Shown here: positions 45,171-54,956 of the stretch, piece after piece | Position numbering within the stretch: position 1 is the stretch's first letter | Layout: the number at the start of each line of letters is the position of its first letter | Notes under the pieces: model-generated | Databases searched by the model: none | Told to the model about the DNA's origin: nothing | The model's input: only the letters and a program-made list of their open reading frames with translations | Program-made: the position numbers and the translations under genes | Assembly (NCBI RefSeq): GCF_001012825.1 | Contig: NZ_LCZJ02000037.1 | Location: 17,637 to 81,636, forward strand | Source of the DNA: Paenibacillus etheri | GTDB lineage: Bacteria > Bacillota > Bacilli > Paenibacillales > Paenibacillaceae | Direction: 5' to 3' | DNA length: 64,000 nt

Positions 45171-45203
45171 GTTTCAGTTGTTTATCACTATAACTTCTCG
45201 ATA

Positions 45204-48200
45204 TTATGCACCGTGCGTTGGAGTTTCTATTTTCACTGCGCCTTTACGCTCCTTAGCTGATTTACGGAAGTAGAACAACTCGTAAATCGCAGGTACTACA
45301 ACCAGCGTAAGCAGTGTTGCAGCAGTTAATCCCCCGATGACCACAATCGCCAAGCTTTGCGAGACGATGCTGCCCATCTCTGCATGGCCGAACAGCAGTG
45401 GAGTCATTGCGCAAATGGTAGCAATCGCCGTCATCAGAATCGGGCGCATCCGTGTTCCGGCCGCTTCCAGAATGGCTTCGCGAATACTCATATGCCCTTC
45501 GTTGTGCTTAATGCGGTCGATAAGCACAATTGCATTCGTGACGACGATACCGATTAGCATCAGCGCTCCGAAAAGGGCAGTGAAGTCAGGCGTTACACCG
45601 GATACGATCAGTCCAACAATCGCCCCAATCGCAGCCAGAGGCAAGGAGAACATGATTGCCAGCGGAGCACGAAGGGTTTTGAAGGTGAGGACCATGATCA
45701 GATACACCAACCCGATGGAGATTAGCGCCGTCATACCAAGGTCAGCGAAATCCTCTGACTGATCAACCGAGGCTCCGCCTGCAAATAGAGTCACACCCTT
45801 TGGAAGGGTAAGGCTATCGGTTTCCTTTTTAATACTCGCTCCGATTTCAGACACTTTCTTCGGATCCACTTCCGCTGTAATTCTCGCATATGGCTTCCCA
45901 TCTTTATGGAACAACAGTGCTGGTTCATTCCGAACCTCATAGGTTGCGAGTTGGGACAACGGCTTTGGACCTTCAGCAGTCATGAGCGTCATTGCCTTTA
46001 AATCTTGCTCCGACTTCGGCTCAGCCATAGGATCTAACACTACTCCAGCAGGAGTACCGTCCAGTTCGATTTGCCCCATAGGGATCGGATTCAGCATAGC
46101 CGACAATTGCATAGTAATTTCTTGTGCATTCGTCAGTGTCGGATCTACCTTAAACGAAAAGACAGGTTTGGTATCCTCCATATTACTACTGACCTTCTGA
46201 ATACCCTCCACAGTCTTCAACTTATTCGTAACTTCTGCCGCAACAGCAGTAATATCTGTAAGATTATCACCGACGATATCAATATACTCGCTGGTAGAGC
46301 TTGAACCCATCATACTCATTTGATTGGCAACCAGTGTTGCCCCTGCATAGGAATCCTTCACATCACGGACATGATCGATGAACGCCTCAGCATCCGCACC
46401 TTTTTTCATAACAACGGTATAATCGACCAAGGTCTCCGAGCTGACAGAGCCCCACTGGGCCGCATCCGCACTGTTCCCTGATTGCATGATCACCGTTTCT
46501 GCTTCTGGCTGTTTCATCAAATCTTGCTCTAACTGCTTTCCTTTCTCCAAAATCTCTTTAACAGGAACATCCTTCGGATAATTCAACTGAACAGAGACAT
46601 AACTGGCATCTGAAGCATCAAGCGCGCCTTTTGGCATAGTCACATAAGCAGCGATGGAGCCAACCAGAAGGAGAAGACCTAGCGATAAAGTAATCCATTT
46701 GCGGCGCAGATTCCAATCGAGGAATCGAGTGAACCATTTAGACGGCTCGTGTTCTTCCATTGAAGTTCTTCTCAGCAGCCATGAGCTTAACAGCGGGACC
46801 ACCGTCAAAGCTACAACGAGTGAAGTAAGCAATGAATATGTGACCGTTAATGCAAACGGAAGTAGGAACGCCTGTAAACTACCACGCAGAAGACCCATCG
46901 GCAGAAATACCGCTACCGTTGCAATCGTAGATGAAGTAATTGCTCTAGCCACTTCCCCAGTTGCGCTTATAATCATTTCACGGGAGAAGGGTTCTTTTTG
47001 CAGCCTGCGGTAAATGTTCTCGATCACTACGATACTATCATCAACCAAGCGACCGACCGCAACGGCCACGCCACCGAGCGTAATAATATTCAGACTTATG
47101 CCGGATATATCGAGCAGATATAAGGTAACTGCTAGTGAAAGCGGGATAGAAACCGCCGTAATCAGGGTTGCCCGCAAGTTACGTAAGAACAACAGAATCA
47201 CGATCGTAGCAAACAACGCGCCGAGCAATACTTCACGCATCATACTGTTCACCGAGGTAACCACCATATCTGATGTGCTGAATACGACCGCTGCTTCTGC
47301 ATTTGGAATGGTTTTGTTAATATGTGCTACGGTATCCTGAATATGATCTCCGACACTTACTGCATTCGCATTAGCTTCTTTGGTTACTATTGCGAAAAGA
47401 ACATCTTTCCCATTCGAGCGGCTAACGCTTTCTTGATCTTCCTTCAATTCGACAGCAGCAATATCCTGTAGCTTAACACCCGCGGAAACAGGGAGCTTCT
47501 TCAGCGTATCAATACTATCTATCGTAGAAACCACATTAACGTTACCTGTCTGACCACCAATCGTCTGCTCTCCAAGAGATGCTGATACATTACGTCCTTG
47601 AAGTAACCCTAATACTTGAGGTGTTGTAATTCCCTTCTCAGCCATTAATTTTGGATCTAGCTTCACTCGCACTTGCGGAGTTACTTTCCCATATAAGGCG
47701 ACGTTGGCTACACCTTCTGCTTGTTGCATCTCTGGAATGATCGTTTCTTCTGCAAGCTTAAGGTTTTCTTTAGTCAGACCTTCCTCAAACGAAAGAGTAA
47801 CCTGCGACACAGGAATCATAGAAGTATTCAGTTGAAGTACAAAAGGAGCCATCACCCCTTCAGGGAACTGCAACGAATCCACAACCTTTTGCACCTCTCC
47901 AGCTGCATCCTTCATATTTGTTTTTGAGTCATAAAAAATATTCACCTGTGCGTATCCGTCTCCAGAAGTGGACAGTATTTCTTTCTTCCCCTTTACAAAA
48001 GCAGCGCCAGCCTCAATCGGCTTCGTAACTTTCGTCTCCATCGCACGGGCATCCTGACCCGGACCAAGCACCGTTACAGTCACTTGAGGATTATCTGCCT
48101 CTGGCATAAATTCCATTGGTAGTGAAGTGTAGCTCATCCCTCCCACTACAAGAGCCATTACAACTAAAAGCCCCACTGCAGCCTTGTTACCGAACGACCA

Positions 48201-48218
48201 TTTGGTTAACCACTTCAT
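45204..48218 (-). CDS. RND-family efflux transporter (AcrB/SwrC-like)
   Basis: A 1,004-residue proton-driven multidrug or lipopeptide exporter of the hydrophobe/amphiphile efflux family. It has an N-terminal helix, a first large extracytoplasmic loop (about 30-320), six helices with 'ATIVILLFLRNLRATLITAV' and 'GGVAVAVGRLVDDSIVVIEN' (the conserved aspartate pair for proton transfer), a second loop, and six more helices with 'VTNAIVLIDRI' and 'RMRPILMTAIATICAMTPLL'. The frame opens at a GTG (48236), but the ATG at 48218 has AAGGGG eight bases upstream. B. subtilis SwrC (surfactin resistance) is the best-known Bacillota relative. No membrane-fusion partner is adjacent, as expected for Gram-positive RND proteins. 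Confidence 0.93.
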   Translation of the reverse strand: MKWLTKWSFGNKAAVGLLVVMALVVGGMSYTSLPMEFMPEADNPQVTVTVLGPGQDARAMETKVTKPIEAGAAFVKGKKEILSTSGDGYAQVNIFYDSKTNMKDAAGEVQKVVDSLQFPEGVMAPFVLQLNTSMIPVSQVTLSFEEGLTKENLKLAEETIIPEMQQAEGVANVALYGKVTPQVRVKLDPKLMAEKGITTPQVLGLLQGRNVSASLGEQTIGGQTGNVNVVSTIDSIDTLKKLPVSAGVKLQDIAAVELKEDQESVSRSNGKDVLFAIVTKEANANAVSVGDHIQDTVAHINKTIPNAEAAVVFSTSDMVVTSVNSMMREVLLGALFATIVILLFLRNLRATLITAVSIPLSLAVTLYLLDISGISLNIITLGGVAVAVGRLVDDSIVVIENIYRRLQKEPFSREMIISATGEVARAITSSTIATVAVFLPMGLLRGSLQAFLLPFALTVTYSLLTSLVVALTVVPLLSSWLLRRTSMEEHEPSKWFTRFLDWNLRRKWITLSLGLLLLVGSIAAYVTMPKGALDASDASYVSVQLNYPKDVPVKEILEKGKQLEQDLMKQPEAETVIMQSGNSADAAQWGSVSSETLVDYTVVMKKGADAEAFIDHVRDVKDSYAGATLVANQMSMMGSSSTSEYIDIVGDNLTDITAVAAEVTNKLKTVEGIQKVSSNMEDTKPVFSFKVDPTLTNAQEITMQLSAMLNPIPMGQIELDGTPAGVVLDPMAEPKSEQDLKAMTLMTAEGPKPLSQLATYEVRNEPALLFHKDGKPYARITAEVDPKKVSEIGASIKKETDSLTLPKGVTLFAGGASVDQSEDFADLGMTALISIGLVYLIMVLTFKTLRAPLAIMFSLPLAAIGAIVGLIVSGVTPDFTALFGALMLIGIVVTNAIVLIDRIKHNEGHMSIREAILEAAGTRMRPILMTAIATICAMTPLLFGHAEMGSIVSQSLAIVVIGGLTAATLLTLVVVPAIYELFYFRKSAKERKGAVKIETPTHGA

Positions 48219-48412
48219 TTTCGTTTCCCCTTCCACCCCATATATTTCTGGTACTCCTCTTATGACTGCCCCATTATGTATGTATTATTTTCCATCCCGA
48301 GATTTAGTTTAGACATTTTTGTTCGAAGTCAAAACAGCCCTACGGCTGGTTTTATACTCAGTCTTAAGACGGGGAGCTTTCTCCTTCCGAAGGATAGGGA
48401 ATTAGAACAAAC

Positions 48413-48459
48413 AAAAAAAGGGCGCCCCATAAGCCATGTAAATGGCTTCGGAACACCCT
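48413..48459 (-). terminator. Intrinsic terminator of the cation/proton antiporter gene
   Basis: An imperfect outer stem (AGGGTGTTCC with GGGGCGCCCT on the minus strand) and a perfect inner AGCCAT/ATGGCT stem are followed by TTTTTTTG. It directly follows the antiporter stop. Confidence 0.8.
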
Positions 48460-48470
48460 GTTGTTTTGCT

Positions 48471-49625
48471 TTATTTTTCTCCCGCGCGCACTGGATCACG
48501 GAACATAAATTTCAATAGTGGCGGTGTTACAAGCGTAGTTACAATGACAACAATAATTACAGAAGTAAAATACTGCTGCTGCAACAATCCGCTTTGCAGA
48601 CCTGTTGCCGCGATGATCAACGCAACCTCACCCCGCGAAATCATCCCTGAACCAATAATAAGCGACGAATGGTTATTAAAACCTGTAAGACGTGCACCCA
48701 GACCGCCACCAAACAACTTGGTCAGTATGGCAATCACCGTCAGCAAGAGGACGAACCCAATCTGACTTCCAACCCCTTCAAAGGAAACACTGAGTCCGAT
48801 ACTTACAAAAAAGACCGGAACAAAGATTGAATACGCTATAGGCTCAAGCTTAGATTCCACAGTGTGCTTAAAGGAGGTTTGTGAAATAGCAATCCCCGCT
48901 GCAAAAGCACCGATGATGCCTGCCATCCCCATAATTTCCGCAAAATACGCGAACGCAAAGCAAACCAGTAGCGCCGCTGCGATAACAGCCTCTGTCACCT
49001 TTAGCGGAGCCATCCATTTCATAACCCGAGGCACAACGAACCAACCCACAACAAACGCTACAGCGAAGAACAACACCTTTTTCGTAATCAAAAGACCAAT
49101 AGACACTGATTCTCCTGTGCCGAAAAAGCTCATTAATACAGCGAGCAAAATAACAACCAGAATATCATCAACTACAGCGGCTCCCAGAATAGTAGAACCT
49201 TCACGTGTGTTTAGCTTATTCATATCCTTTAGCACCTGCACCGATATACTGACCGATGTCGCACTAAGAATAACCCCCATAAACATGGCGTTATGATAAG
49301 CAAAACCAAACATTTCTCCGATTGCAAATCCACCTAGAAAAGGTAAAATAATACCTCCGACAGCTACTGCGAAAGCTGATTTCCAATTCTTGCGCAGTTG
49401 ATCCAGATCCGTCTCAAGACCTGCTATAAACATTAACAATAGAACACCGATCTCCGAAAAATAATGGATAAACTCTCCATTCTGAATCCAACCCAGTACC
49501 GCAGGACCCAATATAATACCCACAATTAGCTTACCCAGTACCGACGGTTGTCCCAGTCGTACAGATAAATCACCAGCTAGCTTGGTGAATAGAATAATCA
49601 GCATAAGATATAGAACAAACTCCAT
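48471..49625 (-). CDS. CPA2-family cation/proton antiporter (Na+/H+ or K+/H+ exchanger)
   Basis: A 384-residue membrane protein with about twelve transmembrane helices of the Na_H_Exchanger fold. 'AGDLSVRLGQPSVLGKLIVG' and 'FIAGLETDLDQLRKNWKSAF' are typical of CPA2 antiporters (KefB/GerN/NapA relatives). 'SATSVSISVQVLKDMNKLNT' and 'ILGAAVVDDILVVILLAVL' contain the paired aspartates in helix five that bind the transported cation. It lacks the C-terminal TrkA-N domain of KefB/KefC, so it resembles GerN or YjbQ-like short forms. Cation specificity cannot be told from sequence. GGGAGTGG lies about seven bases before the ATG. Confidence 0.92.
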   Translation of the reverse strand: MEFVLYLMLIILFTKLAGDLSVRLGQPSVLGKLIVGIILGPAVLGWIQNGEFIHYFSEIGVLLLMFIAGLETDLDQLRKNWKSAFAVAVGGIILPFLGGFAIGEMFGFAYHNAMFMGVILSATSVSISVQVLKDMNKLNTREGSTILGAAVVDDILVVILLAVLMSFFGTGESVSIGLLITKKVLFFAVAFVVGWFVVPRVMKWMAPLKVTEAVIAAALLVCFAFAYFAEIMGMAGIIGAFAAGIAISQTSFKHTVESKLEPIAYSIFVPVFFVSIGLSVSFEGVGSQIGFVLLLTVIAILTKLFGGGLGARLTGFNNHSSLIIGSGMISRGEVALIIAATGLQSGLLQQQYFTSVIIVVIVTTLVTPPLLKFMFRDPVRAGEK

Positions 49626-49682
49626 GTTTCATCCACTCCCTTGTTGTATATAAGAACTGCCAACTAGGGACTTCTCCAAGCC

Positions 49683-49721
49683 AAAAAAAGACAAAGAGGA
49701 GCCCTTGTTGACAGGCTCCTC
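49683..49721 (-). terminator. Intrinsic terminator of the rhamnose mutarotase-like gene
   Basis: GAGGAGCC and GGCTCCTC (minus strand) form a perfect 8-base stem around a 10-base loop and are followed by TTTGTCTTTTTTT. Confidence 0.85.
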
Positions 49722-49847
49722 CAAAAAACAAAAAAATATTCAATTTAGCATTATTAATTATATTATACCCGTAATATTAAAGCCTGTAAATAAGATGCGC
49801 TAATAATATACACTATGCAAATTTTAGTCAATTAGGTATCATCTTCA

Positions 49848-50171
49848 CTATTTTAGATAGAACACTTCACGTAAAGGCACCATCGGCACCTCATCATTGA
49901 AATCAAATGACCCTTCAACCATCTTTGAAGTAATGGCATTCCATCGGTTGCAGGCGTCACTTTTAGCAATGTAATCGAAAGCCGCTTCCGTATCCTCACA
50001 TTCAAAACAATAAAAAAACTGATTGCCATTCTGAAAGATAGAATAGTTAGAAATACCGGCCTTACTGTGCTCCTCCAAAACTTCTGACCAAGGATTTAAA
50101 TGCATCGCTACATACTCTTCCAGACATTCTTCCTTCACCCGCCATGTCCAAGCCAATTTATTGCTGCTCAT
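49848..50171 (-). CDS. L-rhamnose mutarotase-like protein (RhaM/DUF718 family)
   Basis: A 107-residue ferredoxin-like-fold protein. 'WTWRVKEECLEEYVAMHLNP' holds the histidine-proline region that forms the sugar site in RhaM, followed by 'WSEVLEEHSKAGISNYSIFQ' and the C-terminal 'VPLREVFYLK', all characteristic. RhaM interconverts alpha and beta L-rhamnose for catabolism. No rhamnose catabolic genes are adjacent, so it may act on another sugar. AGGAG is ahead of the ATG and its own terminator follows, so it is a single-gene unit. Confidence 0.85.
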   Translation of the reverse strand: MSSNKLAWTWRVKEECLEEYVAMHLNPWSEVLEEHSKAGISNYSIFQNGNQFFYCFECEDTEAAFDYIAKSDACNRWNAITSKMVEGSFDFNDEVPMVPLREVFYLK

Positions 50172-50295
50172 CTGTTCATCCTCCTAGAAATGTCCTCTAT
50201 AGTACATAATAAGAATCAAATACATTTGATACCTATAATTGTACCTAAAGGTAACAGCCCAAGCTATGCATATCTAACATTCCGTCCCAGTATTC

Positions 50296-51456
50296 CTAGG
50301 CATTAATCCCCGCTTCGCTTGGGCGGAGAATGGCAGAACCAATCGCCAGCAGCACAGCAGCCATAAGACCTAAGATGGCAAAAGGTAACCATAACTCATT
50401 CCAGCCCCCACCGGTTGCAGCAATGTCGACCGCTTGGATAGCCCATTTTTGCGGTACAAAGTTAGCCGCCTTCTGCATATAGTCCGGCATAATGGATAAA
50501 GGCCAGAAGCAGCCTCCAAGCATACAAGTCGGTGTGATAATAAGGGAATTTAGCATACCCGCATTGTTAGGATTACGGATTAACCCTGCCACTGTACTCG
50601 CGATCCCCATAGACACCAGCATAAATGCCGCAAGAACAAGGAAATATAGATAGATTGGAACTTCGTAATCATAGTGCAGCACCCAGCGACCTAAAGCGAG
50701 CACTACGACAATCTGAATCATTCCTACCAGGAAGCTACCCAAAAAATTACCAATAGCAATCTCGTAAGAACGAACCGGAGCACTGAACATTCGCATCATG
50801 GTCCGGCCTTTCCGATCATCCATAATCAGAGACACAGAGCTCGTGACCAGACTCATAAGAAACATGAGCGTTAAGCCCGTAACGACTCCCAGTCCCTCCC
50901 GAGGATACAGATTATAATCAGTTCGAATGCTGCCTACACTGTGCTGTTCTGCTTTTTGCATGACAGTAGTGAACTGCGTGTCAGTGTCGCTAGCTCCTGT
51001 ATTAGCTGCTCCTATGATCGCGGCGGTATTCTGCATTTCATCAGCAATTGCGCTAGCTTTTAATTTAATCATAACGGAAGTTTCATTCGTCTTCAGCTCA
51101 TACACACTGATTTGTGGTTCTTCCCCGGCAAGTAATGCCGAAGTGAAGCCCGCTGGAATCAGAATCCCCGCTTCTCCATTCTGATCGACAACGCCTTCTC
51201 TTAAAGCAGTCTCATCAGTCTTTTCTACAAATTTATATTCTCCGGAATTCTTTAATTCAGTAAGTAAGTGCTTACCAGCAGCACCGTTATCCATATTGGA
51301 ATATAGCACAACAGTTGGGTTCTCCCCCATCGTTCCCGTAACGGAAACAATACCTGCGAGTACAATACAAGGAAGCAGAATATAGATGAGCACACCCTTC
51401 CTAGTACCAATGCTTCGTATCACCATGTTCCAGGCAATCGTTAAGATTTTATCCAT
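50296..51456 (-). CDS. ABC-2 type transporter permease (LnrN-like)
   Basis: A 386-residue permease. One N-terminal helix, a large extracytoplasmic domain (about 40-180), then five to six helices ('LGVVTGLTLMFLMSLVTSSV', 'YLYFLVLAAFMLVSMGIAST'), ending with 'GSAILRPSEAGINA'. 'MMRMFSAPVRSYEIAIGNFL' is a conserved ABC-2 motif. The frame is open to 51492, but the ATG at 51456 has AAGGTGG seven bases upstream and overlaps the previous gene by eight bases. It is the last gene of the ATPase-permease-permease operon. The layout matches LnrLMN of B. subtilis, which exports linearmycin-type polyenes; the actual substrate here is unknown. Confidence 0.9.
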   Translation of the reverse strand: MDKILTIAWNMVIRSIGTRKGVLIYILLPCIVLAGIVSVTGTMGENPTVVLYSNMDNGAAGKHLLTELKNSGEYKFVEKTDETALREGVVDQNGEAGILIPAGFTSALLAGEEPQISVYELKTNETSVMIKLKASAIADEMQNTAAIIGAANTGASDTDTQFTTVMQKAEQHSVGSIRTDYNLYPREGLGVVTGLTLMFLMSLVTSSVSLIMDDRKGRTMMRMFSAPVRSYEIAIGNFLGSFLVGMIQIVVVLALGRWVLHYDYEVPIYLYFLVLAAFMLVSMGIASTVAGLIRNPNNAGMLNSLIITPTCMLGGCFWPLSIMPDYMQKAANFVPQKWAIQAVDIAATGGGWNELWLPFAILGLMAAVLLAIGSAILRPSEAGINA

Positions 51457-52621
51457 GATAACCCACCTTCCGGTACGAAATTGCCGCTGCACTGAACAAC
51501 ACCAGGCAAATCAGTGATAAAACTCCCAAATTCGGCATGATTTGCGATACATCCGCATGCAGCATCATTTTCAAAATAGCCTGCATTGCCCAATGATTAA
51601 TCGTAAACGCCCCTATAGAGTTCACCCACGATTCAGGAAGCGGTGCCATCCCTCCGCTAATGAAGGTCATACTTACTGTGAGTAGTGTAACGACACTCCT
51701 TGCGCTTGCTCCCGTCTTGCTGAACATAGAAATAACGATAGATAATGTCATCGAAGCTATAATCATCAGCAGGCAAAATAGGAGTAACAAGCCCGGCCGA
51801 TTTCCCCAATTTACGCCGAAGAGTACATTCGTTAAAATAATAATCGCTGCACACTGCACTATACTTACAACACCTACGCCAAGCATTTTACCAATGAATA
51901 GCTCAGATCCTTTAACGGGCATTGCGTTTATCCGGAAGAGGGTATGATTTTCTTTTTCATTAAAAAGAGAAGTACATACCGTTAAGCCGCTATATAGCAG
52001 AAACATCAGCATCATAGACACCGCATAAAACTGGGAAGATGTATAGGTATACCCACCCTCGCTCAGTTCTCCAAGCTTTACGGTAGGCTGATCACTGGTA
52101 GAACTAGGTGCCATAACATTCAGAGCTTCTGGACCCAGTGTCATCGCCACAGACTGCTTATAATTAAGACTCCTTAGAAAATTATCGAATACCGTTCCTG
52201 CCACTCTGTTGTCTGTACTTTTTTGGCCTAGTATAAACTCCAGCTGTGCGGCTTCACCGCTCTGTACCTTACTATCAAAGCCTGGAGGAACAACAACCGC
52301 ATAACCATATTTTCCTGTTCGCAGACCGCTTTCTGCCGCCTCTCGACTTTCTACCATAATTGGAGCAATGATATCCTTAAGCTCAGTTGATTTCAAAAAG
52401 CTGTCCATCATCGCCGAGCTCTCATAGCCCTCGCCAGAAGGATTAACAACCGCCACTCGTACAACATCAATAGTAGAAGAGCCTTTGTCACCAACGACAC
52501 CAGATAGCGAAGCACCTAATAGAAAGATCAATAATAGGGGCAGCAAAAACATATTTAATATCATTGAGCGTGAGCTAAATAATCTGCGCAGCTCATAGAT
52601 CATAATCGTCCAAGTGTTCAT
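51449..52621 (-). CDS. ABC-2 type transporter permease (LnrM-like)
   Basis: A 390-residue permease of the same architecture as its neighbour: an N-terminal helix 'MILNMFLLPLLLIFLLGASL', an extracytoplasmic domain (about 45-190), and a C-terminal membrane half with 'MMLMFLLYSGLTVCTSLFNE' and 'HTLFRINAMPVKGSELFIGK'. 'SMTFISGGMAPLPESWVNSI' is a typical ABC-2 motif. It starts 17 bases after the ATPase gene and overlaps the next permease by eight bases. Two non-identical permeases imply a heterodimeric channel. Confidence 0.9.
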   Translation of the reverse strand: MNTWTIMIYELRRLFSSRSMILNMFLLPLLLIFLLGASLSGVVGDKGSSTIDVVRVAVVNPSGEGYESSAMMDSFLKSTELKDIIAPIMVESREAAESGLRTGKYGYAVVVPPGFDSKVQSGEAAQLEFILGQKSTDNRVAGTVFDNFLRSLNYKQSVAMTLGPEALNVMAPSSTSDQPTVKLGELSEGGYTYTSSQFYAVSMMLMFLLYSGLTVCTSLFNEKENHTLFRINAMPVKGSELFIGKMLGVGVVSIVQCAAIIILTNVLFGVNWGNRPGLLLLFCLLMIIASMTLSIVISMFSKTGASARSVVTLLTVSMTFISGGMAPLPESWVNSIGAFTINHWAMQAILKMMLHADVSQIMPNLGVLSLICLVLFSAAAISYRKVGYHG

Positions 52622-52638
52622 CAGAATAATCCCCCCTC

Positions 52639-53574
52639 TTAATCTCGTAAGGTCCGTCCGGTCAGGTTTAGAAATAACGTCTCCAGATCAGGTTCTTCAA
52701 TATTTAGCGAGCCGATAATCCCCTTATGCTTGGCAAAAATAAAAAGGATATCTTGTAATTCCCCTTGCGAAGAGGGCAGATACAGCTCGACTACATCGTC
52801 CTTTGCTTCTACGCGTCTAATTCTAGGGTGAAGGGTCACTTCTTGGACAAGCTCTGGTGTAATATTAGCAGCTTTAATGACGATTTTTTCTTCCTTGGCG
52901 ACCCTTTCCCGCAATTCTTTTTCCGTACCGCAAGCAATGATATGCCCTTTATCCATAATGGCTACCCGATCACAAATGGCCGCAACCTCCTCCATATAGT
53001 GACTGGTATAAATAATCGTTGAACCGAGTCGATTGAGCTCCTTAACCGATTCAAGAATATGATTACGAGATTGCGGATCAATCCCCACCGTAGGTTCATC
53101 CATAATAATCAACTTTGGACGATGCATGATGGCGCAGGCAATATTCAGACGTCTTTTCATCCCTCCGGAGAACGTTGAGGGTTTCTCTTTGGCACGATCG
53201 CTAAGGCCTGTGAATGCAAGAGCCTCTTCTACCCTTTCCTTCAAGAGCTTGCCGCGTAAACCATACAATCTTCCGAAAAAGGTAACGTTATCCGCCGCTG
53301 TCATCGTGTCATATAAAGCTAGCTCCTGTGGAACCAAACCAATTCTTTTCTTCACCTCAAGCGATTTCGAGGACACAGGCAGACCGTCGATAAGAATGTC
53401 TCCCCCGTCAATCTTAAGCAAGCCGCAGATCATACTGATCGTTGTACTTTTACCCGCTCCGTTCGGGCCTAGCAACCCAAAGATTTCTCCTTCTTCTATC
53501 GTCAAATTCACATGATCCACTGTTAATTTACCCTCATACCGTTTCACCACATCGGTCAATGCAGCGATTGCCAT
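52639..53574 (-). CDS. ABC transporter ATP-binding protein (LnrL-like)
   Basis: A 311-residue ATPase that powers the two following permeases. Walker A 'GLLGPNGAGKSTTISMICGL' (about 34-53), signature 'FSGGMKRRLNIACAI' (about 138-152), Walker B 'LIIMDEPTVGIDP', and the switch histidine in 'YTSHYMEEVAAICDRVAIMD'. The C-terminal 80 residues form the DUF4162-like regulatory extension usual for drug-type exporters. AGGAGAG lies eight bases before the ATG. The operon is divergent from the histidine kinase/response regulator pair, with a repeat-rich 167-base region in between that probably carries the operator. Confidence 0.93.
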   Translation of the reverse strand: MAIAALTDVVKRYEGKLTVDHVNLTIEEGEIFGLLGPNGAGKSTTISMICGLLKIDGGDILIDGLPVSSKSLEVKKRIGLVPQELALYDTMTAADNVTFFGRLYGLRGKLLKERVEEALAFTGLSDRAKEKPSTFSGGMKRRLNIACAIMHRPKLIIMDEPTVGIDPQSRNHILESVKELNRLGSTIIYTSHYMEEVAAICDRVAIMDKGHIIACGTEKELRERVAKEEKIVIKAANITPELVQEVTLHPRIRRVEAKDDVVELYLPSSQGELQDILFIFAKHKGIIGSLNIEEPDLETLFLNLTGRTLRD

Positions 53575-53649
53575 ATGATCATCTCTCCTGTCTTTTACGC
53601 TTCTCTATTTCCAATTTTAGCTTAAAGTAAATACTCAGGGAGGTACGAA

Positions 53650-53691
53650 AAGTCATCTTTTGAAGGTGACTTAAGTCATCTCCTGAAGAAG
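53650..53691. promoter_or_regulatory. Candidate response-regulator operator between the ABC operon and its two-component system
   Basis: AAGTCATCTT (53650-53659) and AAGGTGACTT (53663-53672) form an inverted repeat with one mismatch, and AAGTCATCT recurs as a direct repeat at 53673 followed by GAAGAAGT. Repeated half-sites in the divergent control region of an exporter and its regulator pair are what a NarL/LuxR-type response regulator would bind. Confidence 0.5.
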
Positions 53692-53741
53692 TAGGCGAAT
53701 ATGCTAAGATTAGAAGAAACTCTATAAAGGATGTCTTAGGC

Positions 53742-54899
53742 GTGACTAGAGAGCTAACCCTATTGCGATACCTACTCATCATAATTCCTGCTTGTATTAG
53801 CATTTACATCTACCCATATGCCGATTATGGGATCTTCACGTTGCATATTCTGATGCTTCTATTCCTTGTAGTCATGGTGACAAAGCTGCCCCGTTCCTTT
53901 CATGCCTTGATAAGCATTGTGGAAATACTGTTCACCGCCTGGTTATGTTACCAGTACGGCAGCATAATGTTTTTCCCGGCGATTTCAGCATTACTTTGTT
54001 ATTCTAGACTTCAGCCCCAAGCAGTGCCTCTCGTGTTTACGGTTGTGCATCTGATTACCTTGAACATAGCACTCTGGGATTCACCAAAGCTTATAATCAC
54101 TTTCATCAATATTACTTTTCTGCTCATTGCCTATCTCAACGAATTGCTTCAGAGAGCTGGTCGAGGCCGTGAGAACACCCTCCATCTATACGATGAGCTG
54201 CGAAAAAAACATTTCGAGCTGGATGAAGCCCGCAACCGACTGCTGGAGTTTAACGCCCAAATAGAAGATGCAGCCCAGTCCAAAGAACGGGTGCGCATCT
54301 CTCGCCAGCTCCATGATGATATCGGCCACCGCCTCATTCGTATTAAAATGATGATGGAGGCCGCACTGCTCACCTTACCCACCTCCCCCGAGAGCGGGAT
54401 ACAGATGATGAAGCTCATTCGAGATCAGCTGTCGGCCAGCATGGACGATATGCGCTCTGCAGTGAAGCGTATCAACTATACGCCACAATTAGAGGGAGCT
54501 TATGCGTTAGACCGTCTGCTCGAAGAGATCGGCCGCGATACGGGAATAGAGACCTTATACCAAGTGTTTGGGATACCTTACCCGCTATATCCTAGTATTC
54601 AGGTGATCTTGTATAAGAACGCCCGGGAGGCCATAACCAATGCCCTTCGTCACGGAAAAGCAACTACGATTTCGATTAAAGTCGACTTCAGTGATACGGG
54701 AGTTACGATGGAGGTCAGCAACAACGGGACACTTCCCGAAGGCAGTAAGCTAACCAAACTGCCGGAAAGTGGAGGGATCGGGATGAAAGGAATGTTCGAA
54801 CGAACACATCTGATCGGAGGAACCTTGGAACTGCGGCAGGAGCCTCAATTCACAGTTGTTACACGGTTGCCCATTTATAAACAGGGAGAGATTGTTTAG
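53742..54899 (+). CDS. NarL-type sensor histidine kinase (HisKA_3; LnrJ/DesK-like)
   Basis: A 385-residue sensor. Five to six N-terminal membrane helices (about 5-135) with almost no outside loop suggest sensing within the membrane. A short coiled linker leads to the HisKA_3 box 'SRQLHDDIGHRLIRIKMMME' with the phosphorylated histidine, near residue 190. The ATPase domain shows 'NAREAITNALRHGKA' (N box) and 'GGIGMKGMFERTHLIGGTLE' (G box). The start is GTG with AAAGG upstream. It precedes its response regulator by 57 bases and is divergent from the ABC exporter, an arrangement typical of antibiotic-sensing exporters. Confidence 0.92.
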   Translation: MTRELTLLRYLLIIIPACISIYIYPYADYGIFTLHILMLLFLVVMVTKLPRSFHALISIVEILFTAWLCYQYGSIMFFPAISALLCYSRLQPQAVPLVFTVVHLITLNIALWDSPKLIITFINITFLLIAYLNELLQRAGRGRENTLHLYDELRKKHFELDEARNRLLEFNAQIEDAAQSKERVRISRQLHDDIGHRLIRIKMMMEAALLTLPTSPESGIQMMKLIRDQLSASMDDMRSAVKRINYTPQLEGAYALDRLLEEIGRDTGIETLYQVFGIPYPLYPSIQVILYKNAREAITNALRHGKATTISIKVDFSDTGVTMEVSNNGTLPEGSKLTKLPESGGIGMKGMFERTHLIGGTLELRQEPQFTVVTRLPIYKQGEIV

Positions 54900-54956
54900 G
54901 GAATGTAGCACTTGAGGGAAAGAAGAAATCTATATTAGGAAGAAGGAGCCCCGCCA